Shown: positions 1 to 4,957 of the stretch, one piece after another | Layout: every line of letters starts with the position of its first letter | Position numbering within the stretch: position 1 is the stretch's first letter | Assembly (NCBI GenBank): GCA_026982915.1 | Contig: JALWQU010000115.1 | Location: 1-5,005, forward strand | Source: Candidatus Altimarinota bacterium | GTDB lineage: Bacteria > Patescibacteriota > Gracilibacteria > UBA4473 | Direction of reading: 5' to 3' | Length of the DNA stretch: 5,005 bases | Position numbers and translations under genes: made by a program | The notes under the pieces: model-generated | The model's database searches: none | What the model was told of the DNA's origin: nothing | The model's input: the letters and a program-made list of their open reading frames with translations, nothing else

Positions 1-102
1 ATTCTCTATTCCGTTATTTTCTCTATTACCGAAAATAATCCTCATGATAATTTCTTTGATCTCTATGAAAAAGCTGCTAATTTTGAGAACTCTCAAATCT
101 AA
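1..102 (+). CDS. 3' end of an upstream gene, product unknown (partial)
   Basis: Frame 1 is open from the first base of the window to a TAA at 100-102 and encodes 33 residues. These begin ILYSVIFSITENNPHDN and end in YEKAANFENSQI. The composition is protein-like (mixed hydrophobic, acidic and aromatic residues, low in rare residues), and the stop falls just before a conserved promoter element at 106. This is what the tail of a real gene would look like. The start and most of the protein lie outside the window, so no function can be assigned. A perfect inverted repeat at 82-97 lies inside its last codons. If this call is right, the longer upstream extension of the next reading frame (from 44) is not translated, because it would overlap this gene and run through the promoter. 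Chance openness over 33 codons cannot be excluded. Confidence 0.55.
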   Translation: MLYSVIFSITENNPHDNFFDLYEKAANFENSQI

Positions 103-105
103 AAA

Positions 106-133
106 GAGGGGCGCAGTGAGCAGTTACATATTA
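106..133 (+). promoter_or_regulatory. Conserved upstream element, copy 1 (candidate operator)
   Basis: The sequence runs GAGGGGC, then the core GCAGTGAGCAGTTACA at 113-128, then TATTA. It aligns with the reverse complement of 4931-4957 over 28 columns with one substitution and one single-base gap. The core contains two tandem heptamers, GCAGTGA and GCAGTTA, and an imperfect dyad of the form GTGA-N4-TTAC. It ends 10 nt before the -35 box of the promoter at 139-167, the same distance as copy 2. The position fits an activator site or UP-like contact site. The identity of any regulator is unknown. Confidence 0.7.
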
Positions 134-138
134 GAAGT

Positions 139-167
139 TTGCATTTTTAAGTATTTTATGGTATCAT
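139..167 (+). promoter_or_regulatory. Sigma70-type promoter of the 541-residue protein gene
   Basis: The -35 box TTGCAT (139-144) and -10 box TATCAT (162-167) are separated by 17 bp. Both match the consensus at four to five of six positions. The expected transcription start is near 174, which puts it at or within about two bases of the ATG at 176, so the transcript may be leaderless or nearly so. The conserved element at 106-133 lies directly upstream. Confidence 0.65.
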
Positions 168-175
168 GGGAGAAA

Positions 176-1801
176 ATGTTAGATACTTGTCATACTTCCC
201 CCGAATTTTGCCCTCAAGAAGCTAAAGAAAAAGCTGTTGAGACTACTTTATTGCAGTGTAGAGCTGAAACAAATCAGTTAGGCTGTGATGTTGATAAAGA
301 GAATACACAAAAAGCCCAAGAACTGGTGGATATTTGGCAGATTAAGATCAAGCCCTCATCGGCTAGGTCGGCTATTTACAAGATCTTATTAAAAGCTATC
401 AAGAAGAAAGGCTTTGAGCGACTAAAAAGTAGGGATCCTTCAAGAAGAATAAAGAAAAATATAGAAGAATGTCTTAAAATTTTTACCGTAACTAAAAAGG
501 AAGAACAAATAGCGGATTATCATAATAAATACCAATCCGATGAGGAAGCTATCATTCAGAATAAAAAAACTATCATTCAGAATAAAGAAGTAGATAAACA
601 AAAAAGCTTTTTAATTCATAAAACACTTAGTCATTTAGGCCCAAAAAAACTTTCACAGATTATGGTGCTTAAAACTATGATTCAGACAGAGGGAACTATA
701 AAACTTAATGGTAAATCACTAGATGTATCCCTTATTAAAGACAAACTCCTCCCCATCTTCAATTCCGTCCTCGCCACCCTCTCCAACCTCCAAACACATT
801 TCTCAGGAAATCCAAAAGCCCAACAAGCATTTGCTAACGCTTCGATCAACCTCGGTGGATCCAATAATTCTGAAATTTATGGAGGGGTCTTCTCCGCGAT
901 CGACGGAATAGCCTCCAGTGATGATGAAAAGCGAAAACTCAAGGCCGAAGTCGCAGAAGTTCTCGGCATAGACCTCATAAAAGGTCGACCATCAAACGCC
1001 TCGATGCTAAAATCACAGCTGTACAACCGGAAGGAAGCCGCCGACGATTGGAAAAAAAGAGTGGAAAACAACGAAGTTGGAGCTGATGAAGAACCGGTTC
1101 TTTTTGATAAAGAACACCCGATCGTGATGAGTACATCCCCGTCCGTGATCATCTATCCTCGTAAAGACGGACTTTTCCAGTGTGAATCAAAAATCAATCA
1201 TATCCCCGAACCGATTCATTTTCAGTTTCCGGGAGATATGCCAAGTGAAGAACTCAATAACCTCGTCAACCAACAAATGGTACGAGCGGTCTTTGCCAAT
1301 AAAGGATGCCTCGGCGTTGTCAACGATCTATTAGGCCTCGGTAAGAACTATACCAATACTACTAATAAAGAAACACGCCAAAAAACTTTTGGAAACGATG
1401 GGGCCATGGACTCCATCATACGAACCTTTGTCGGCGCCAATACAACCCTTGGTGGTCGATTCTTGACGCTTAATGAGGTAGATCGAGTTGACAAGGGCAT
1501 CCATTGGCTTTATCCAAATGGTGATTTCGGATTCTTTAATGCCGTAGACCCAGCAATTCAAATCTACCTAGTACGCGCCCTAGGATTCGGTTCTGATCTT
1601 AAGGGGAAGGATGTCATGGATCAAGCACGAGAAAGCATTCAGGGAAATCAATTAGGCACACCGAGCTACAAAGGTCTGTACAGAGGTATGTACCCTAAGG
1701 ATAAGAATTTTGCACGTATCAAAGACCCGCAAATTCGTAACTTATTAGAACTTCCAGAACTGAATGAGACGGAAGAAAATACAAGTGAACAATACGCCTA
1801 A
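176..1801 (+). CDS. Large hypothetical protein, 541 residues, with a compositionally split N-terminus
   Basis: I do not recognise this protein. The frame is open back to 44, but the ATG at 176 is preferred: the promoter ends at 167, the previous gene appears to end at 102, and the in-frame ATG at 158 overlaps the -10 box. A GGGAG at 168-172 is close to the start and may be too near to act as a Shine-Dalgarno site. Residues 1-160 or so are charged and lysine-rich, with four cysteines near the start (C5, C12, C28, C37) and a repeated IIQNK segment from 549-586. No signal peptide or membrane segment is evident. From about residue 183 the protein is mixed alpha/beta-like, with Gly/Asn-rich stretches (NDLLGLGKNYTN, IHWLYPNGDFGFF). 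Codons before about 725 are A/T-ending; afterwards CTC, ATC, GTC and ACC are common, as in tsaD. Internal starts at 662 or 677 would keep only the second part. The shared promoter element links it to the pilin gene by inferred co-regulation. Confidence 0.75.
   Translation: MLDTCHTSPEFCPQEAKEKAVETTLLQCRAETNQLGCDVDKENTQKAQELVDIWQIKIKPSSARSAIYKILLKAIKKKGFERLKSRDPSRRIKKNIEECLKIFTVTKKEEQIADYHNKYQSDEEAIIQNKKTIIQNKEVDKQKSFLIHKTLSHLGPKKLSQIMVLKTMIQTEGTIKLNGKSLDVSLIKDKLLPIFNSVLATLSNLQTHFSGNPKAQQAFANASINLGGSNNSEIYGGVFSAIDGIASSDDEKRKLKAEVAEVLGIDLIKGRPSNASMLKSQLYNRKEAADDWKKRVENNEVGADEEPVLFDKEHPIVMSTSPSVIIYPRKDGLFQCESKINHIPEPIHFQFPGDMPSEELNNLVNQQMVRAVFANKGCLGVVNDLLGLGKNYTNTTNKETRQKTFGNDGAMDSIIRTFVGANTTLGGRFLTLNEVDRVDKGIHWLYPNGDFGFFNAVDPAIQIYLVRALGFGSDLKGKDVMDQARESIQGNQLGTPSYKGLYRGMYPKDKNFARIKDPQIRNLLELPELNETEENTSEQYA
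549..586 (+). repeat. Tandem 21-bp in-frame repeat
   Basis: CTATCATTCAGAATAAA occurs at 549-565 and again at 570-586, a period of 21 bp or seven codons. It encodes two copies of IIQNK in a row (AIIQNKK, TIIQNKE). The repeat keeps the reading frame and lies in the AT-rich, charged N-terminal part of the 541-residue protein. It looks like a recent duplication in a probably flexible or helical linker, and its copy number may vary between strains. Confidence 0.85.
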
Positions 1802-1962
1802 AGGCGGTTCTTATCACAAATTATCCTGCCAAACCAAAACATTCTTCCATAAACTTTTGAGTCCCTCGTAAGAATCGATAGAATTTGTGCGTAGTTTTAT
1901 AGCTGAAATTATGAAGCATAACCGTAAAAACAATCGCAATAGAAAGCATACAGAAAGAGGGC

Positions 1963-2054
1963 GTCATCCTGAATTTATTTCAGGATCTAATCAGGTTGTT
2001 ATTTACCAATGATCGAATGTTTCATCGATAGATCCTGATATTCATCGGGATGAC
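1963..2054. repeat. Paired hairpin repeat (REP-pair or MITE-like element)
   Basis: The left half (1963-1988, starting GTCATCC and ending CAGGATCT) and the right half (2030-2054, starting AGATCCTGA and ending GGGATGAC) are imperfect inverted copies of each other, separated by 41 nt. Each half is itself a hairpin. The left has perfect 8-bp arms ATCCTGAA/TTCAGGAT (1966-1973 and 1979-1986) around a 5-nt loop. The right has ATCCTGAT/ATCGGGAT (2032-2039 and 2044-2051) around 4 nt, with one G-T pair. From memory, GTCATCCTGAA...TTCAGGATCT motifs recur in intergenic regions of many unrelated bacteria. Such paired palindromes are typical of REP doublets or non-coding miniature elements. It could also act as a transcript-end structure for the gene upstream. 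Confidence 0.75.
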
Positions 2055-2105
2055 ATAAGATTTTTTTAAAAAAAAATTTTAAGTATGGTTTCTAACGCCA
2101 TTTAG

Positions 2106-2111
2106 TATTAT
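2106..2111 (+). promoter_or_regulatory. Probable -10 box for tsaD
   Basis: TATTAT, in the context AGTATTATATTT, lies 18 nt before the tsaD ATG and matches the TATAAT consensus at five of six positions. No good -35 box is found 16-18 bp upstream (the region reads TATGGTT). The T7-A9-T4 tract at 2061-2080 may contribute as an UP-like element. The predicted leader is only about 12 nt and has no Shine-Dalgarno sequence. Confidence 0.4.
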
Positions 2112-2129
2112 ATTTCTCACGTAAACCCC

Positions 2130-3182
2130 ATGAAAATACTGGCCTTTGAGACTTCTTGTGATGATACCGCGGTCGCCGTGATCGAAGACGGTCATATCGT
2201 CAAGAGCAATGTTCGTCTCACACAAACAGAACATAATGATTATGGTGGGGTCGTCCCAGAGATCGCCGCTCGACTACACGCCGAAAACTGGCAACCAACA
2301 CTTCGCCAAGCCTTGTCAGACGCTCATTGTGAAATTCAGGACATAGACCTCATTGCCTGCACAAAAGGCCCTGGATTACAAACATCCCTCCTGACAGGAA
2401 CAACGGTAGCGAGTTTTTTTTCTCTTATACATCAAAAAACCCTTATCCCCGTTCACCATATTTATGGTCATATTTGTGCGAATTTTTTGGAACGATCCCC
2501 TGCCAATATTGTCTTCCCATCACTCGTGCTTACGGTCTCGGGCGGTCATACACAGATGCATTTATGGCAATCCCCTACCGATATAAAAATACTAGGCAGT
2601 ACCCTTGATGATGCCGCGGGGGAAGCCTTTGATAAAGTGGCTAAAATGCTAGGACTAGGTTACCCGGGAGGCCCCATTGTCTCAAAAAGAGCCGAAAAAG
2701 GTGACCGTAAAGCTGTTGACCTGCCCAAAATATATCTGGCGAAAGACTCCCTTGATTTTTCTTTTTCTGGCCTTAAAGCCTCCGTCTATCGGTATTTAGC
2801 AAAAACCCCAAAACCTTTTACCGACAGCCTCATAAACGACCTCTGTGCGAGCTTTGAGTTCACGGTTGGAAAGATTTTTTTGCAAAAAGTAAAACGGGTT
2901 ATTGATCGTTATCCCGATATACAACAAGTTCATTTTGTCGGCGGTGTCTCGGCAAATCGATACCTAAACCAAATTTTATCTGATTTTTGTATAAGCCAAA
3001 ACCGAACCTTCTTCACACCTAAGAATAAGGCTTATTCTACCGATAACGCCGCTATGATCGGAGCTGCTGCGTATCAAATGTGGCTCAAAGACCCCAAAAT
3101 AGCCTCGGTACAACATCTTGATGCCAACGCTCGATATACGCTTCAAGAAGCCTTTTCAGGATTCTCAAATAAACCTGTCTGA
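2130..3182 (+). CDS. tsaD: tRNA N6-adenosine threonylcarbamoyltransferase TsaD
   Basis: TsaD transfers the threonylcarbamoyl group from threonylcarbamoyl-AMP to A37 of ANN-decoding tRNAs, forming t6A. In bacteria it works in the cytoplasm with TsaB and TsaE on the product of TsaC; none of these is encoded here. The 350-residue protein shows the ASKHA-fold Kae1/TsaD motifs in order: ETSCDDT (7-13), VPEIAARLH (42-50), KGPGL (79-83), the metal-binding HHIYGH with H110 and H114 (109-114), SGGHT (137-141), DDAAGEAFDK (160-169), YPGGP (178-182), FSFSGLK (210-216), VGGVSANRYL (270-279) and YSTDNAAMIG (302-311) with metal ligand D305. All expected catalytic and metal residues are present, and the length is normal to slightly long (E. 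coli about 337). The ATG at 2130 precedes the first motif at the expected distance. The stop is TGA, and the last 40 bp overlap the convergent gene on the minus strand. Confidence 0.98.
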   Translation: MKILAFETSCDDTAVAVIEDGHIVKSNVRLTQTEHNDYGGVVPEIAARLHAENWQPTLRQALSDAHCEIQDIDLIACTKGPGLQTSLLTGTTVASFFSLIHQKTLIPVHHIYGHICANFLERSPANIVFPSLVLTVSGGHTQMHLWQSPTDIKILGSTLDDAAGEAFDKVAKMLGLGYPGGPIVSKRAEKGDRKAVDLPKIYLAKDSLDFSFSGLKASVYRYLAKTPKPFTDSLINDLCASFEFTVGKIFLQKVKRVIDRYPDIQQVHFVGGVSANRYLNQILSDFCISQNRTFFTPKNKAYSTDNAAMIGAAAYQMWLKDPKIASVQHLDANARYTLQEAFSGFSNKPV

Positions 3183-3751
3183 TACTTGGCTAGCAAGCCT
3201 TTTAGGTGATTTTCGTCAAATTCTTCCACTTTTTCTTCCTTCAGAAACCGCAATAGAATCTGTGTCAGATAATGACTGAATTTTTTTATAAAAACCGTAT
3301 CCGTACGCAAATCTGATAGTTTTGTCGTCATCGACATATGATCAGACCCGTAAATAAAGGTCCACCAATAAGAAATTTTTTCATCCACTTTTGCGGGCAA
3401 ATGTGCCCCAGAAAAATCAGCGCGTTCTTCGATATATTTATCAAAAACCTCCCAGCAAATCCTTCCTGATTCATCATTAATCAACGAAATTATCGCTAAA
3501 ACCGTCAGACTTGGTACCTCAAAATCAATACAAAAAATAACCACGTCTAAAACAAGGGGCGAAAATCCTGGAATAATCTTGGCTAACTGGTCATCGAAGT
3601 TTTTTGATTTCTTTTCATCTTTTCGGATTTTTTGTATCTTTGCCTGTGTCTGACGAACCCGCTCGGCAAAAACTTCATCTGATTCAGCAACGCCCTCTGA
3701 GACGTTCCCCATCATCATATCATCGAGACCTTCGGCATGTTCTGCTGGCAT
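3143..3751 (-). CDS. Hypothetical protein, 202 residues, convergent with and overlapping tsaD
   Basis: I do not recognise this protein. It has an acidic, methionine-containing N-terminus (residues 1-30), a charged segment likely to be helical or coiled coil (about 28-57, AERVRQTQAKIQKIRK), a hydrophobic stretch (about 59-91) that contains acidic residues and so looks like a buried core rather than a membrane span, and a helical, Lys/Glu-rich C-terminus. There is no signal peptide. GGGCGGAA directly before the ATG could be a weak ribosome site, although it is very close. A TAGTAT at 3761-3766 on this strand could be a -10 box, which would give an almost leaderless transcript. The frame is open for over 600 bp opposite no other gene except the tsaD tail, and codon use resembles its neighbours. 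The TGA stop lies inside the tsaD 3' end. It is divergent from pth across 148 bp. Confidence 0.8.
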   Translation of the reverse strand: MPAEHAEGLDDMMMGNVSEGVAESDEVFAERVRQTQAKIQKIRKDEKKSKNFDDQLAKIIPGFSPLVLDVVIFCIDFEVPSLTVLAIISLINDESGRICWEVFDKYIEERADFSGAHLPAKVDEKISYWWTFIYGSDHMSMTTKLSDLRTDTVFIKKFSHYLTQILLRFLKEEKVEEFDENHLKGLLAKYQTGLFENPEKAS

Positions 3752-3899
3752 TTCCGCCCAATACTACACCAAAAAAAACAAAAAACAAATCGAAGCGTCA
3801 TTTCCAATACCCCTAAAAACCACCATACCCAAATACTGGTAAAATCCTCATTCGCGTGTAGATTTACTTTAGATAAGTTTGATAAATTAATAAGTAACC
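3752..3899. promoter_or_regulatory. Divergent intergenic region between the 202-residue gene and pth
   Basis: These 148 bp should hold promoters in both directions. On the minus strand TAGTAT (3761-3766) is a weak -10 candidate behind a long T-rich stretch. On the plus strand TTTACT (3863-3868) followed after 17 bp by ATTAAT (3886-3891) is a weak candidate for pth. Neither pair is close to consensus. I see no hairpin, operator-like dyad or copy of the 106-133 element here. Confidence 0.35.
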
Positions 3900-4430
3900 A
3901 TGAAACTCATCGTCGGACTCGGTAATTACCCTGATAAATATAAAAACACCCGTCATAACCTTGGATTTATGGCGGTAGACCAGCTCGTCAAAAGCCATAG
4001 TTTTACCTCATGGCGTTACCAAAAAAAGTTTTTTGCCATGATCGCAACGGGTGAAATCGCCGGTAAAAAAGTTATTGCCTGTAAACCGCATACCCTCATG
4101 AACCTAAGCGGTAAATCCGTTTTATCGATTCTCCAATTTTATAAAATTAGCCCCGAAGACTGTATCATCCTCACCGATGATCTAGATTTACCTTTCGGTG
4201 AGGTTCGGTTTCGAGCTAAAGGTTCCGATGCAGGACAACGCGGTGTACGAGATATTACCAAAGTGCTTAAAACACAGTCCTTTGGACGATTAAAATTTGG
4301 TATGGCTTCGCCTATGAAGTCAAAAATGCCAACCGACAAGTTTGTTCTTTCTCCATTCACGCCAATAGAATGTCAGGCTTTACCCGATATTATTCACGAA
4401 GGACTAACGAAACTTTACCCACATCTCTAA
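3900..4430 (+). CDS. pth: Peptidyl-tRNA hydrolase (bacterial Pth type), divergent active site
   Basis: Pth cleaves the ester bond of peptidyl-tRNAs that drop off ribosomes and so recycles tRNA in the cytoplasm. The 176-residue protein is slightly shorter than most relatives (about 185-195). Recognisable motifs are KLIVGLGN (2-9), TRHN with the catalytic histidine H19, KPHTLMNLSGKS (62-73) with M67 and N68, DDLDLPFG (93-100) with D93, and the lid region FGMASP...DKFVLSPF (133-153). Two positions are unusual. The family GNPG is GNYP here, and the GGHNG segment, which holds H113 and N114 in E. coli Pth, reads AGQRG (111-115), so both conserved residues are replaced while the catalytic histidine and Asp93 remain. 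The ATG at 3900 begins the first strand directly, as in relatives. No Shine-Dalgarno sequence precedes it. It ends at the shared terminator at 4434-4460. Confidence 0.95.
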   Translation: MKLIVGLGNYPDKYKNTRHNLGFMAVDQLVKSHSFTSWRYQKKFFAMIATGEIAGKKVIACKPHTLMNLSGKSVLSILQFYKISPEDCIILTDDLDLPFGEVRFRAKGSDAGQRGVRDITKVLKTQSFGRLKFGMASPMKSKMPTDKFVLSPFTPIECQALPDIIHEGLTKLYPHL

Positions 4431-4433
4431 AAT

Positions 4434-4460
4434 AAAAAAACTCGCCGAAGCGAGTTTTTT
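4434..4460. terminator. Bidirectional intrinsic terminator between pth and the pilin gene
   Basis: A7 (4434-4440), CTCGC (4441-4445), a CGAA loop (4446-4449), GCGAG (4450-4454) and T6 (4455-4460) form a perfect hairpin with a 5-bp GC-rich core extended by A-T pairs. The T run follows the stem on the plus strand, and the A run gives a U tract on the minus strand. It begins 4 nt after the pth stop and lies about 23 nt beyond the pilin stop, so it can end both convergent transcripts. Confidence 0.92.
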
Positions 4461-4482
4461 ATTATTCATAAAGGTTTTAGTA

Positions 4483-4857
4483 CTAAGCGGTACGAGTTCC
4501 TGTTTGAAGTGATTCGAAAATCGTATTAACCAGTGCGTAAGAAACAAGAATGATAAGAATACCAATAACGGCATACATAAGGATATTCTTGGCCTTGTCG
4601 GTATTCTGTTCGTCTCCTTGAGAGGTAATATAGAGGAACCCAGCGTAAATAATAAAGATCACGCAAATAATTCCCAGGAAGAATAGAACCGCATTAATCG
4701 TTGTATTAATCATTTGCCGAAGACTCCCATCCCAAGCCGTAGACGACGAAATTTGGTCTGGATTATCCGTCGGTAGTATTAGCTGTGCTAATGCTGGATC
4801 GATAAAGAACACAGAAGCAACAAAGAGTGCGAGAGCCGGTGCGAAGAATTTTTTCAT
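4483..4857 (-). CDS. Small two-helix pilin of the type IV secretion (TrbC/VirB2-like) kind
   Basis: The 124-residue protein starts MKKFFAPALALFVASVFF and has a Sec signal peptide with a likely cut after ALA (residue 24, before QLILP). A short polar segment (about 25-50, rich in Ser, Asp and Pro) is followed by membrane helix 1 (about 54-77), the linker SQGDEQNTDKAK (79-90), and membrane helix 2 (about 91-113). The GDEQ...KAKN..MYAVIGI pattern between two helices is characteristic of the T4SS pilin family seen repeatedly in Candidate Phyla Radiation genomes, and the layout matches VirB2/TrbC pilins. It is probably an inner-membrane subunit assembled into a surface filament or conjugation/uptake channel. 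No other secretion gene is in the window, so the machine is not identified. The stop is TAG. The leader is A-rich with no Shine-Dalgarno site, and a strong promoter lies 40 bp upstream. Confidence 0.88.
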   Translation of the reverse strand: MKKFFAPALALFVASVFFIDPALAQLILPTDNPDQISSSTAWDGSLRQMINTTINAVLFFLGIICVIFIIYAGFLYITSQGDEQNTDKAKNILMYAVIGILIILVSYALVNTIFESLQTGTRTA

Positions 4858-4896
4858 TTTTGTTTTTTTAGGAAATATTTTTTTAAACTTCTGATC

Positions 4897-4925
4897 ATTA
4901 TAGCGGTTTTATAATAAAAAATCAA
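4897..4925 (-). promoter_or_regulatory. Near-consensus sigma70 promoter of the pilin gene
   Basis: On the minus strand TTGATT (4920-4925) and a perfect TATAAT (4897-4902) are separated by exactly 17 bp. Transcription should begin near 4890, giving a leader of about 33 nt. The strength fits an abundant structural pilin. The conserved element at 4931-4957 ends its core 10 nt before the -35 box. Confidence 0.88.
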
Positions 4926-4930
4926 CTATT

Positions 4931-4957
4931 TAATCTGTAACTGCTCACTGCCCCCTC
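4931..4957 (-). promoter_or_regulatory. Conserved upstream element, copy 2 (candidate operator)
   Basis: Read on the minus strand this is GAGGGG, the core GCAGTGAGCAGTTACA (4936-4951), then GATTA. The 16-bp core is identical to 113-128, with GAGGGG on one side and ATTA on the other also shared. Its distance to the -35 box is 10 nt, as in copy 1. A 16-base exact match between two places in 5 kb is unlikely by chance, and the matching promoter geometry makes a regulatory role more likely than a random repeat. Confidence 0.7.

Larger units (their letters stand above)
1802..2129. other. 328-bp intergenic region with repeat element and tsaD promoter region
   Basis: The first 160 bases are AT-rich and hold no convincing gene. 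A 48-codon frame on the minus strand (1821-1967) is open but unsupported. Bases 1963-2054 hold a paired-hairpin repeat. Bases 2061-2080 are an uninterrupted T7-A9-T4 tract, likely curved or flexible DNA. A probable -10 box for tsaD follows at 2106-2111. I see no clear intrinsic terminator for the upstream 541-residue gene unless the hairpin repeat does that job. Confidence 0.7.

Noticed and set aside
44..175. Upstream extension of the 541-residue protein to an ATG at 44 or 158
   Set aside because: The extension would run through the conserved element and the promoter, and overlap another open frame that ends at 102. The ATG at 158 overlaps the -10 box. The ATG at 176 is the first consistent start.
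251..262. A third copy of the upstream element (TTGCAGTGTAGA)
   Set aside because: It shares only GCAGTG with the core, lies inside a coding region and has no promoter at the required distance.
682..1561. Minus-strand and alternate-frame open frames inside the 541-residue gene (682-864, 723-911, 877-1152, 1331-1561)
   Set aside because: They lie opposite or inside a long, well-supported frame and have shadow-type composition (for example Ser/Pro runs).
3187..3202. GGCT-AGCA-AGCC hairpin followed by TTTT as a tsaD terminator
   Set aside because: The stem is only four base pairs and the T-run is short; it also lies inside the coding region of the convergent gene. Too weak to call.
2130..3270. 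TGA recoded as glycine, which would extend TsaD past 3182
   Set aside because: The conserved TsaD core is already complete, its motif glycines use GGN codons, and the extension would run through low-complexity Ser/Arg-rich residues opposite the minus-strand gene.
3604..3925. Plus-strand frames at 3604-3816 and 3737-3925
   Set aside because: Low-complexity products that overlap the better-supported minus-strand gene, the intergenic region and the pth start.
4139..4360. Minus-strand frame inside pth
   Set aside because: It lies wholly opposite conserved Pth motifs.
106..4957. Composite transposon or invertible segment bounded by the two inverted element copies
   Set aside because: The copies are only about 28 nt, enclose the core genes tsaD and pth, have no transposase or recombinase nearby, and share promoter spacing that a simple mobile-element border would not explain.
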